Source of the DNA: Trametes villosa
Lineage: Eukaryota; Basidiomycota; Agaricomycetes; Polyporales; Polyporaceae
Length of the DNA stretch: 64,000 nucleotides
Assembly: GCA_002964805.2 (NCBI GenBank)
Contig: PUDQ02000011.1
Span: 62,001 to 126,000 of the forward strand
Reading direction: 5' to 3'
Made by a program: the position numbers and the translations under genes
Part shown: positions 34,982 through 43,171 of the stretch, piece by piece
Numbering within the stretch: the first letter of the stretch is position 1
Layout: each line of letters opens with the position of its first letter
Notes under the pieces: generated by a model
Seen by the model: only the letters and a program-made list of their open reading frames with translations
Database searches by the model: none
Told to the model about the DNA's origin: nothing

Positions 34982-35628
34982 ATGGACGCCAACCCGGACG
35001 ATACCTTTTGGGGTTTCTCGAATCGACGTATCCGTGTTCCGATTCGGAAACCCACTACCCCGCTGCACGGCGACTTCGTTTTGGACCCCCAGTTCTCCCA
35101 AACTCAGTTGCCGGGGCTGTTCTCCGACGGGTCTCCGACCAACCCCTTCCGCCCCGTCGACAATACGAGACCGGCCCAAGTCATCCAGACAGCTCCGCCG
35201 TTCATGGAGCAAGCCCTGGCCCCCGAACCACAAGGCGTTGAGCCGGCGGCGCAACCTCCGACTGAGAATGCGGCTCCCCGCACTCCCCGCGGTGGTGCAC
35301 CTCCGCCGCCTCCACCTCCGTCGTCCGATCCGTCTACCCCGCCGGGTGGCGGACCTGGTGGCAGACCTCCTCCCGGGCCAGGCCGCTCCCCCAATAACCC
35401 TTTCCAACCTCAACCGTTCCAACCTGCTCCGCAGGACACCAACGCCATGCTCGCCGGGGCCATCGCTATGCTCTCCCAGACCCTTCGGACCACCGACAGG
35501 TCCGATAGGCCCTCCGAGCGGAGCAACGTCCGCGAGCCGGACCAGTTCGACGGAACGGACCCCAACAAGCTCCACCTCTTCTTCGCTCAACTGGAACTCG
35601 TCTTCAAAGCGCGTCCTCGGACCTTCAA
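34982..35628 (+). CDS. gag: Outer chromovirus Gag, N-terminal part (interrupted)
   Basis: ATG at 34982 follows the 5' LTR by 30 nt. The first 215 codons encode a Pro-rich, low-complexity N-terminus (a run of seven Pro, then GGGPGGRPPPGPG), followed by the start of a capsid-like domain (EPDQFDGTDPNKLHLFFAQLE). The frame is broken at 35628 by insertion of the inner chromovirus within a Thr-Phe-Asn context. It resumes, in the correct phase, at 43177. Gag would form the particle in which reverse transcription occurs. As it stands, translation runs into the inner LTR and stops, so this copy cannot make its own complete Gag. Confidence 0.85.
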
Positions 35629-36008
35629 TGTTACAACGGTACGATCGGATCGGACCCGGACCCTGTTCTCGCCTCGTGTTCCCCTCATGTTTACCTCGTG
35701 TTACTGATGTGGATGGACTTCGTGCGGATACGGTGCAGCTACGTTGAGGCAGTGCCTCATGGTTACCTTATGTACAACACGAGGCTACGCCTCATGGATA
35801 CGGCCCTGTTACCTACAGACTCGACTCCCCTGATACGCGTTGTTACCTCATGGTTTGCATGTATATATGTACCAGTGGAGAGCTGAGGATGTCCCTCAGC
35901 TCGACCTAGTTATCTATCACCTTCGAACCCCTGAACTCGAGGCTCACTCCCTGCTCGTTAGACCCTTGTACCTAAACGTTACTACGACCCCTAGGTGTCG
36001 TCTTAACA
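35629..36008 (+). repeat. 5' LTR of inner chromovirus
   Basis: 380 bp. Compared with the 3' LTR it has G at 35647, C at 35780 and G at 35823, where the other has A (42810), T (42943) and A (42986). Confidence 0.93.
35862..35907 (+). promoter_or_regulatory. Inner LTR core promoter, stem-loop and self-priming 5' end
   Basis: TATATAT at 35862-35868 lies about 30 bp before AGCTCGACCT (35898-35907), the expected RNA 5' end. That 10-mer is exactly complementary to 36011-36020 just after the LTR. An 8-bp stem-loop (35881-35888 with 35894-35901) overlaps it. Confidence 0.6.
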
Positions 36009-36010
36009 TA

Positions 36011-36020
36011 AGGTCGAGCT
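36011..36020 (+). promoter_or_regulatory. Primer-binding site, inner chromovirus (self-primed)
   Basis: AGGTCGAGCT starts two bases after the LTR end and is perfectly complementary to the proposed 5' end of the element RNA. This matches the self-priming arrangement known from Tf1 and related chromoviruses. No tRNA 3' end was matched. Confidence 0.6.
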
Positions 36021-36643
36021 CGTCTACCTGCCAGTCGATCTGTCTAGATCCAGACTATCTAGCTTGAACCACCGAACGAACCGCTACCGTTGGGAACGGT
36101 AGCACAAGACGAATCAAGACGGAGCCAGTACCAGGAAGGAGCCAAAGTTGGACCTTCAACCCGAACACCAACCTCGTCTACCATACCGAGCGGCTCGTCT
36201 ACCCGAACGAAGAACACGAGTGGTGGTACTTTGACCAGCTCGAGAACCCGCCGTTTACCGAACCGACCTACGAAGCACTCCGAAGAGAGCTCCCTTACTA
36301 CGACCAGGCGTACCAGGAACTCACTGGAAGAGAACCCTCACGACCGAGGGTAACACCGAACCCGATCCCAGTTGAACAACTTGCGGAGACCCTCGCGCAA
36401 GTCCAGCTGACACCGAGAGAACCCGAAGCCGATTCAGGAAGCAGTTCCTCAGCAAGTGGATCCAGGAGATCTACGACGAGCACGACCGCATCCGTGACAC
36501 CGAACCCGCCAATCCGGATCCACGACCCCACCGATCCCGAGAACACCCCGACTATTGCTCACGTTGAGCCAGAACCCGAACAAGAACGCGAACCTGAACC
36601 TGAACCCGAACCCGAACCCGAAGACCCGCAACCAGCAGCAGCC

Positions 36644-37678
36644 ATGGCGGACAACAACAACAATGCAAACCAACCGAGGCTGAAGATGCCCCCGGAGTTC
36701 ACCGGAGAACGAGGAGAAGTCAAGGGATGGCTCCAGAAGTGCTCCCTCTACTTCACGTTCAACAAGACCCAATTCCCCGACGATGAGAAGAAGGTCATCT
36801 TCGCGCTCATGCTCATGACCGATGGGAACGCCGGACCATGGGCAGTCGACTACATCAATCAAGCCCAAGCCCAAGGACAGGCGGCAGCAGCCCAAGGACA
36901 GGCCGCGGAAGGACAGGCGGCAGCAGCCCAAGGACAGGCCGCGGAACCGAACCCACCGAACTATGGCACCTGGGCAGGGTTCTGCGACTCCATCCGTGAA
37001 TCCTTCGAAGACGTCGACGACGCTGCCAGTGCCAGAGTTCTCCTTCGAAACCTCAAGCAAGGGAAGAAGACCGTCGAAGAATACATTGTCGACTTCAAGA
37101 ACATCATTTCTCGATGCGGAATCACTCAATACGCGGTCATCGCCGACTTCTTCTATCAAGGACTCAACCGCGAACTCCGTCTCAGGATATTCAACCTAGC
37201 GACATTGCCCACCACCGCTGGAGATCTATACAAGACAGCGGCTCGATTCGAGCAGCAGTGGCTCCTAGGAAAGAGCTACGACCAAGGAGGACAGAGCCAC
37301 AAGAAGGACAAGTTTGTTCCACGACGTTTCCACCATGGACCCTCGAAGGAGAAGGACCCCGACGCGATGGACGTGGACCGGATGACCGCCGAAGAACGCG
37401 ACAAGCACTACAAGGAAGGAAGATGCTTCACCTGTCACGAGATTGGACATCTCTCGAGGAACTGCCCCACGAGGAAGGGCAAAGGAAGAACACCCTACAA
37501 GAGGAACCGCGTAGTGGAAGCCGAAGAAGAAAACGAGGAAGATACGGACAACGAAGAACCTTCCACCCCCGCCGGCACTAGAACTCTCTTCACGAACAGG
37601 ATGCGTACCATCCTTGAAGGAATGAGTGCGGAGGATAGGATGGAGGCGGCAAAGGAGATCATCGAAGGGGGTTTTTGA
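36644..37678 (+). CDS. gag: Inner chromovirus Gag (344 aa from first ATG)
   Basis: The first in-frame ATG (36644) has a strong context (GCAGCCATGG). The product starts MADNNNNANQPRLKMPPEF and has a capsid-type core (VKGWLQKCSLYFTFN through LRIFNLATLP) and a C-terminal CCHC zinc knuckle (CFTCHEIGHLSRNC) for RNA binding. A 36-bp tandem repeat inside encodes Gln/Ala-rich peptide. The same frame is open back to 36068, 192 codons upstream, without any ATG. That part reads as protein (for example EHEWWYFDQLENPPF), so a longer product from a non-AUG start or spliced leader is possible. The stop TGA (37676-37678) directly follows the slippery site. Confidence 0.85.
   Translation: MADNNNNANQPRLKMPPEFTGERGEVKGWLQKCSLYFTFNKTQFPDDEKKVIFALMLMTDGNAGPWAVDYINQAQAQGQAAAAQGQAAEGQAAAAQGQAAEPNPPNYGTWAGFCDSIRESFEDVDDAASARVLLRNLKQGKKTVEEYIVDFKNIISRCGITQYAVIADFFYQGLNRELRLRIFNLATLPTTAGDLYKTAARFEQQWLLGKSYDQGGQSHKKDKFVPRRFHHGPSKEKDPDAMDVDRMTAEERDKHYKEGRCFTCHEIGHLSRNCPTRKGKGRTPYKRNRVVEAEEENEEDTDNEEPSTPAGTRTLFTNRMRTILEGMSAEDRMEAAKEIIEGGF
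36875..36946 (+). repeat. Two perfect 36-bp tandem repeats in gag
   Basis: 36875-36910 and 36911-36946 are identical and keep the reading frame, encoding a Gly-Gln-Ala-Ala-rich spacer before the second half of the capsid region. A partial third copy precedes them. Confidence 0.9.
37669..37675 (+). promoter_or_regulatory. -1 ribosomal frameshift heptamer, inner gag/pol
   Basis: G GGT TTT fits X XXY YYZ in the gag frame and is followed at once by the gag stop TGA. A -1 slip leads directly into the pol frame (TTG AGC TCG). Confidence 0.8.
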
Positions 37679-40600
37679 GCTCGTGGCGCGCCCCGACGTC
37701 GCAGCCACGCACGCAGGTCCGTGCAGTGATCATGGCTAATTTATCAAAGCAATCTATGCGGATTCCCATCGCCATAACCACGGACCGAACCGTCGAAGCC
37801 AATGCCCTCATCGATACAGGAGCACAAGACTCCTTCATCAACTACCGATACGCAACGAAGAAGAAGTTCAAGACTCAGGAACTACGAAACCCTATCCAGG
37901 TCCGCAACGCAGACGGCACTGCAAATCAACAAGGAACCATTCGGAAATATGTGGTACTAGAAATCGAAGCCGGGGGACATCAACATCTAGTCCGTTTCCT
38001 CATCACGTCACTAGGAAAGGAGGCCATCATCCTAGGACTACCATGGTTGCAGCGCGTCAATGCCGAAATCGACTTCAACAAAGGAACACTCTGGGTGGAT
38101 CCAGCCCGAGTAAACCTCACAATAGCAGAAGCGATCAGGACCAGATACCTCCCAGGACAGGACAAGTTTACCGGCCGACCAATTCGGAATGCGACGATAA
38201 CCAATGAACCAAGCAAGGACCCGCCACCACCGGAAGAAAACGTCTTCGCAGAACTACCACCACCACTACGGGAAACAGATGATCAACCCTACGACACGGA
38301 CCTCGTCATCTCGTACATTTCCAGACAACCAGGACATGTCACCGAATGGCACGGTGACCTCCCTAAACAGGGGGACGCACTCACGCAAGAACAATCAGAC
38401 GAGGAAGGAGAACGAAGGAACCGACGAGGCCCCACCATCGGAAGAATTCACGTAGCACCACACGGAACCCGATTCAACTACTCCATGAACCTATGGATCC
38501 GAGCCAAGATCAACCCAGCCATGGCCATGGCACAGCAAGCGCACGACAAGACCCAGCATGAAATCCCTATGCCATATCAAGATTATGCATCAGTCTTCGA
38601 GAAGAAAGCGGCAGAACGATTCCCGTCCTCGCGCCCCTGGGACCACGCTATCGACCTCAAACCGGACTTTGTGCCAAAAGACTTCAAGCCATACCGACTC
38701 TCACCGCAGGAACAGAAGGCAGCCGACGATTTCATCGACGAGAACCTATGCAAGGGCTACATCCGAGAATCCAAGTCCCCAATGGCATCGCCCCTATTCT
38801 TCGTAGGAAAGAAGGACGGATCTCTCCAACCATGTCAAGACTATCGATATCTCAACGAAGGAACTATCAAGAATGCCTACCCGCTACCCCTGGTATCCGA
38901 GCTAGTTGACAAACTCCAAGGGGCAAAGATCTTCTCGAAACTGGACCTGCGATCAGGATACAACAACGTACGAATCAAGGATGGAGACCAATGGAAAGCA
39001 GCCTTCAAGTCGCATCGAGGACTATTCGAACCGATGGTCATGTTCTTCGGCCTGTGCAACTCTCCAGCCACGTTCCAAGCCATGATGAATGCACTCTTCA
39101 AGGACATGATCGACGAAGGGTGGCTTGTCATCTACATGGACGACATCCTTATATTCTCCAAAGACAAGGAAGAACACGAAGCCCGAACACGACGCGTCCT
39201 CGAACGACTACGGGACAACGACCTATACCTCAAGTTAGACAAGTGCATCTTCGACGCCCCGGAAGTGGAATACCTCGGCATGATCATCCGCGAAAATCAC
39301 GTCGCCATGGACCCAGTGAAACTCAAGGGGATACAAGACTGGAAGGAACCCTCAGACGTCAAAGGAGTCCGATCATTCCTAGGCTTCGGCAACTTCTACC
39401 GACGCTTCATCGACCACTTCGCGGAAATAGCACGACCGCTGCACGACCTGACCCGTAAAGACAAGAAATGGGAATGGTCCGCGGCATGCCAACTAGCGTT
39501 CGACGAACTGAAGAAGCGCTTCACATCCGCCCCCGTCCTACTCATGCCAGACAGCGCTCAACCGTTCTATGTCGAATCCGACGCCTCCGACTTCGCATCG
39601 GGAGCGGTACTACGACAACGAGACCTCAACGGAGACCTCCACCCCTGCGCATACCTCTCGAAAGGGTTCTCCGAAGCAGAACGAAACTACGAAATCTACG
39701 ACAAGGAACTCCTAGGCATCGTACGCGCCCTACAGGAGTGGAGGCACTATCTGCTCGGAGCGCCCCATCCAGTCACCATCCTCTCTGACCACAAGAACCT
39801 GACATACTATCGACAAGCACAACGACTCAACCGACGACAAGCACGATGGCTCCTCTTTCTATCAGAATTCGACATTCGTCTTGAACACGTACCCGGGAAG
39901 AACATGATACAATCCGACACCCTATCGCGAAGACACGACCTCGCACCCGACAAAACCAAAGACAACACAGACAAGGTCATGCTTCCTGACCACCTATTCC
40001 TACGCCTCGTCGACACCAAACTCTCCACCCGGTTCAAGGAATTCGCCGCCAAGGATCGAGTCTTCCAAACCATCCACCAAGCCCTGGCGACAGGAACAAT
40101 CCCTCCCATCAAGTCAGCACTGTCGGACTGGAAGGAAGAAGACGGCTGTATTTTCTTCAAGAATCGATGCTACGTACCGGCCGATGAACAACTACGAAGG
40201 GACCTGATCAGACAACACCACGACACACCGGCGATGGGACACCCTGGCAAATTCAAGACCCTCGAATTACTACGACGAACATACTGGTGGCCAGGAATGC
40301 ACATAATGGTATCGAGATTCGTGGAAAGATGCGCCGAATGCCAACAGAACAAGATCAACACGCACCCGACGGTACCCCCACTGCAGCCAATCCCAGCGAT
40401 CGGTGTCACCCGCCCTTGGCAGCAGATGACCATCGACCTCATCACTGACCTCCCCGACTCCGACGGGAAGGATTCTGTCATGACCATGGTAGATCATGGC
40501 CTTACGAAGGGGGCAATCTTCGCAACATGCAACAAAACCATCGACGCCGAAGGAACCGCACGAATTATCTATGTCAACGTCTACCGACGATTTGGACTAC

Positions 40601-41469
40601 CAGACAAGATCATCTCCGATCGAGTACCCCAGTTTGTCTCCCATGTGTTCAGGGAACTTGGCAGACTTCTCAAGATCACCTTATCCCCGAGTACTGCCTA
40701 TCGCCCGCAGACGGACGGCCAATCCGAACGAACCAATCAAGAACTGGAAGTCTATCTCCGAATCTTCTGCGCAGGACGACCGGACACATGGGCACGATAC
40801 CTCATCGACGCAGAAGTCGCGCACAACCAACGCCTTCACTCAGCACGCAACGCCTCCCCGTTCTACCTCACCATGGGATACAACCCCACTCTCATCCCGA
40901 TCGCCTATCCGAAAACGAACGTACCCCTCGTGGAAGAACACCTCACGGAACTTCAGAAAGCCCGAGATGAAGCCCTAGCCGCACACGAACTCGCACGACA
41001 AGTCATGCAGGACAGGATCACGGGAAAGTTCACGCCATTCAAGCTGGGTCAGAAGGTATGGCTCGAAGGAAAGAATCTCCGACTATCCTACGCGTCCAGG
41101 AAACTCGCACCAAAACGAGAAGGACCCTTCGAGATCGCTGAAGTCCTCGGCCCGCTCAATTATCGGCTCAAGCTCCCACCAGCATGGAAGATCCACCCCG
41201 TGTTCCACGCATGTTTCCTCTCCCCCTATCACGAGAACGACACGCATGGTCCCAACTACACGAGGCCTCCACCTGACGTGATCGACGAACAGGACGAATA
41301 CGAAATTGAGGCTATTGTTGGACACCGCAAGCAGCGAGGCGGAATCCGTTACCATATCAAGTGGAAAGGATACTCCAGCGGAGAAAATACCTGGGAACCG
41401 GAAGACGCGCTGATTCCTCATGCCCCAGACATCCTGAAGGCCTATAAGAAGGCGAAGAAACTCCCCTAG
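37675..41469 (+). CDS. pol: Inner chromovirus Pol polyprotein (1,264 codons)
   Basis: Entry is by -1 frameshift at 37669-37675. Domains in order: aspartic protease (ALIDTGAQDS, Asp47); reverse transcriptase with YMDD at residues 487-490; RNase H (VESDASDF, Asp636); integrase with an HHCC zinc finger (from about residue 848) and catalytic Asp921, Asp982, Glu1018 with 35-residue D-E spacing; a GPF/Y-type segment; and a C-terminal chromodomain from about residue 1209 (YEIEAIVGHR, YHIKWKGYSSGENTWEP), which defines chromoviruses and can guide integration to heterochromatin. One oddity: the usual SDRGPQF reads SDRVPQF. No stop or frameshift was seen. The next ORF starts 9 nt after the stop. Confidence 0.95.
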   Translation: MSSWRAPTSQPRTQVRAVIMANLSKQSMRIPIAITTDRTVEANALIDTGAQDSFINYRYATKKKFKTQELRNPIQVRNADGTANQQGTIRKYVVLEIEAGGHQHLVRFLITSLGKEAIILGLPWLQRVNAEIDFNKGTLWVDPARVNLTIAEAIRTRYLPGQDKFTGRPIRNATITNEPSKDPPPPEENVFAELPPPLRETDDQPYDTDLVISYISRQPGHVTEWHGDLPKQGDALTQEQSDEEGERRNRRGPTIGRIHVAPHGTRFNYSMNLWIRAKINPAMAMAQQAHDKTQHEIPMPYQDYASVFEKKAAERFPSSRPWDHAIDLKPDFVPKDFKPYRLSPQEQKAADDFIDENLCKGYIRESKSPMASPLFFVGKKDGSLQPCQDYRYLNEGTIKNAYPLPLVSELVDKLQGAKIFSKLDLRSGYNNVRIKDGDQWKAAFKSHRGLFEPMVMFFGLCNSPATFQAMMNALFKDMIDEGWLVIYMDDILIFSKDKEEHEARTRRVLERLRDNDLYLKLDKCIFDAPEVEYLGMIIRENHVAMDPVKLKGIQDWKEPSDVKGVRSFLGFGNFYRRFIDHFAEIARPLHDLTRKDKKWEWSAACQLAFDELKKRFTSAPVLLMPDSAQPFYVESDASDFASGAVLRQRDLNGDLHPCAYLSKGFSEAERNYEIYDKELLGIVRALQEWRHYLLGAPHPVTILSDHKNLTYYRQAQRLNRRQARWLLFLSEFDIRLEHVPGKNMIQSDTLSRRHDLAPDKTKDNTDKVMLPDHLFLRLVDTKLSTRFKEFAAKDRVFQTIHQALATGTIPPIKSALSDWKEEDGCIFFKNRCYVPADEQLRRDLIRQHHDTPAMGHPGKFKTLELLRRTYWWPGMHIMVSRFVERCAECQQNKINTHPTVPPLQPIPAIGVTRPWQQMTIDLITDLPDSDGKDSVMTMVDHGLTKGAIFATCNKTIDAEGTARIIYVNVYRRFGLPDKIISDRVPQFVSHVFRELGRLLKITLSPSTAYRPQTDGQSERTNQELEVYLRIFCAGRPDTWARYLIDAEVAHNQRLHSARNASPFYLTMGYNPTLIPIAYPKTNVPLVEEHLTELQKARDEALAAHELARQVMQDRITGKFTPFKLGQKVWLEGKNLRLSYASRKLAPKREGPFEIAEVLGPLNYRLKLPPAWKIHPVFHACFLSPYHENDTHGPNYTRPPPDVIDEQDEYEIEAIVGHRKQRGGIRYHIKWKGYSSGENTWEPEDALIPHAPDILKAYKKAKKLP

Positions 41470-41478
41470 ACCAGCAAC

Positions 41479-41643
41479 ATGCTCTTCCTCTTCGTCGTCT
41501 TCTGCCTCTTCGTCCTCCTCCTCTTCTCCCTCACCCTCATCACCATTGCCTACATCCTCCGCGAATTCTCCCGCCAACTCCTCGAACGAACCCTCTGCTC
41601 CCGCGACGTCCCCAAGAAGGACGACAACAACGGATGGAACTAG
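41479..41643 (+). CDS. Inner chromovirus ORF A: 54-aa single-pass membrane peptide
   Basis: ATG nine nt after the pol stop. The first 27 residues form one continuous hydrophobic helix (MLFLFVVFCLFVLLLFSLTL and onward), then a charged tail (RQLLERTLCSRDVPKKDD). Third codon positions are almost all C, matching pol usage, which argues for translation rather than chance in a pyrimidine-rich tract. Its stop overlaps the start of ORF B by 10 nt, in another frame. The env position of a retroelement is where membrane proteins usually lie, but no fusion or receptor-binding feature is visible. Function unknown; a chance ORF in CT-rich DNA remains possible. Confidence 0.5.
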   Translation: MLFLFVVFCLFVLLLFSLTLITIAYILREFSRQLLERTLCSRDVPKKDDNNGWN

Positions 41644-41822
41644 TCCTCGTTGCCGCCATCGCCGTCATCATCGCCTCCATCATCGCCCTCGCCATCATTG
41701 TCTCCATCTCCCTCTTCTATGTCCATCTCCTCCAACACGCCCTCGAATTCCGCGACCCCCTCAACCCAACTTCCATCGACAACACTACCGTCAGCAACGA
41801 CCATGGGGCCACCACTCTATAG
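41634..41822 (+). CDS. Inner chromovirus ORF B: 62-aa single-pass membrane peptide
   Basis: Overlaps ORF A by 10 nt and ORF C by 20 nt. The first 30 residues are strongly hydrophobic (MELVLVAAIAVIIASIIALA and onward), followed by a polar tail (LEFRDPLNPTSIDNTTVSN) with one N-x-T motif. C-ending codons dominate in this frame and not in the flanking frames, so coding bias switches at the overlaps. Together with ORF A it suggests two small membrane proteins made by reinitiation or from a subgenomic RNA. No known family; function unknown. Confidence 0.5.
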   Translation: MELVLVAAIAVIIASIIALAIIVSISLFYVHLLQHALEFRDPLNPTSIDNTTVSNDHGATTL

Positions 41823-42756
41823 CCGCAGGATGACCATCCTCGAAGAACATGAGGATCCAACCATCCCAGCCGGTCCTTGGGCCGTAATCGACAACGGCTT
41901 CCTCGATCCCTTCGCCGACGTAGTCGTCGAAGATGACTCGTCCGCATCCTCAGAGGAAGGAATCGACCATCCCGACGACCGACTGGAGGACGAGAGAGCG
42001 GAACTCTTCATGTCCACCTACGCATCCTGGGTCGTCGACCTCGACCAAAGGGCGAATCTCGTCGACGACACCCTCGCCGAGCACAACCCAAACCTCTTCG
42101 TCCTCATCTCCCAAGAACTGTTCCAGCGCTTCGCTCTTCGAAACCTCCGTAGCGCGCTCAGTCGACTCGGGGAACAAGGAGGACCGCGGTTTATCCAGGG
42201 AGCCCGACACGACATCAACAGCGCCATCCATGACCTCTTGGAAGCCCGAGAGAACTTCGGCATCATCTTCGAGAACTCGGCAAATCGACACTTCCTCCAA
42301 CGCCAGTTCTCCCACATGGTCCCCGGGATCGGAGCGCCGGATCCACGCGGCCCTACCGGACCCCGTCGTCGTCGACGCACCCCCTCACCGGACGTTCGGT
42401 CTACAAGGTCTCGCTTCAACTTGGACGAAGAAAACTACCCGCCGCCTCGACCGATGACTCCTCATCCGAACCAACGAGGAAACCCACGACCTGTGGAAGC
42501 GCCACCTCTCTTCGTCCGTCCTCCCCTGGAAGAACACCTGCGCTCCGCAGCACCCTCTCCCGACGCGACCCTCGTCGAGTCCCAGTTCTTCGCACCCACC
42601 ATGGAGTACTGTCTGTTCTGCCCAGCGGTTGGACACAGCTCCGAAGCATGCCCCTTCTACGCCACAGAAGCAGGATCTTCTTCCACTCTCGACAACTTCG
42701 AGATCGTCACGGGCGACGAACTCCTTTACCCCGACGAAGGGAATGGCGAGTCGTGA
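41803..42756 (+). CDS. Inner chromovirus ORF C: acidic protein with CCHC zinc knuckle (317 aa)
   Basis: The frame is open from 41650, but the ATG at 41803 (MGPPLYSRRM, good context CGACCATGG) overlaps the end of ORF B in the chain-like pattern of ORFs A and B, and was preferred. The N-terminal half is acidic with a helical core (ELFMSTYASWVVDLDQRANL, LISQELFQRFALRNL). A basic RRRRR tract and Pro-rich linker follow. Near the C-terminus lies a CCHC knuckle (CLFCPAVGHSSEAC, codons from 42610), the spacing of retroviral nucleocapsid fingers. A second nucleic-acid-binding, Gag-like protein downstream of pol is unusual. It ends 35 nt before the 3' LTR. Confidence 0.65.
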   Translation: MGPPLYSRRMTILEEHEDPTIPAGPWAVIDNGFLDPFADVVVEDDSSASSEEGIDHPDDRLEDERAELFMSTYASWVVDLDQRANLVDDTLAEHNPNLFVLISQELFQRFALRNLRSALSRLGEQGGPRFIQGARHDINSAIHDLLEARENFGIIFENSANRHFLQRQFSHMVPGIGAPDPRGPTGPRRRRRTPSPDVRSTRSRFNLDEENYPPPRPMTPHPNQRGNPRPVEAPPLFVRPPLEEHLRSAAPSPDATLVESQFFAPTMEYCLFCPAVGHSSEACPFYATEAGSSSTLDNFEIVTGDELLYPDEGNGES

Positions 42757-42791
42757 AGTCGAGGACGACTTCAACCCTAGACAGAGGGTTA

Positions 42792-43171
42792 TGTTACAAC
42801 GGTACGATCAGATCGGACCCGGACCCTGTTCTCGCCTCGTGTTCCCCTCATGTTTACCTCGTGTTACTGATGTGGATGGACTTCGTGCGGATACGGTGCA
42901 GCTACGTTGAGGCAGTGCCTCATGGTTACCTTATGTACAACATGAGGCTACGCCTCATGGATACGGCCCTGTTACCTACAGACTCAACTCCCCTGATACG
43001 CGTTGTTACCTCATGGTTTGCATGTATATATGTACCAGTGGAGAGCTGAGGATGTCCCTCAGCTCGACCTAGTTATCTATCACCTTCGAACCCCTGAACT
43101 CGAGGCTCACTCCCTGCTCGTTAGACCCTTGTACCTAAACGTTACTACGACCCCTAGGTGTCGTCTTAACA
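42792..43171 (+). repeat. 3' LTR of inner chromovirus
   Basis: 380 bp, three transitions relative to the 5' LTR. A short purine-rich AGACAGAGGG lies just upstream as a weak polypurine tract candidate. Its last 52 bp are included in the following tandem duplication. Confidence 0.93.

Larger units (their letters stand above)
35629..43171 (+). mobile_element. Inner Ty3-type chromovirus with three extra overlapping ORFs
   Basis: Two 380-bp LTRs (35629-36008 and 42792-43171) begin TGTTAC and end TTAACA, with TSD TTCAA at 35624-35628 and 43172-43176. In order: gag, pol (joined by a -1 shift), two small membrane ORFs and a zinc-knuckle ORF. All ORFs are open, so the copy could be active. The LTRs differ at three sites, all CpG to TpG/CpA. 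It is inserted into gag of the outer chromovirus in the same orientation. Confidence 0.93.
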
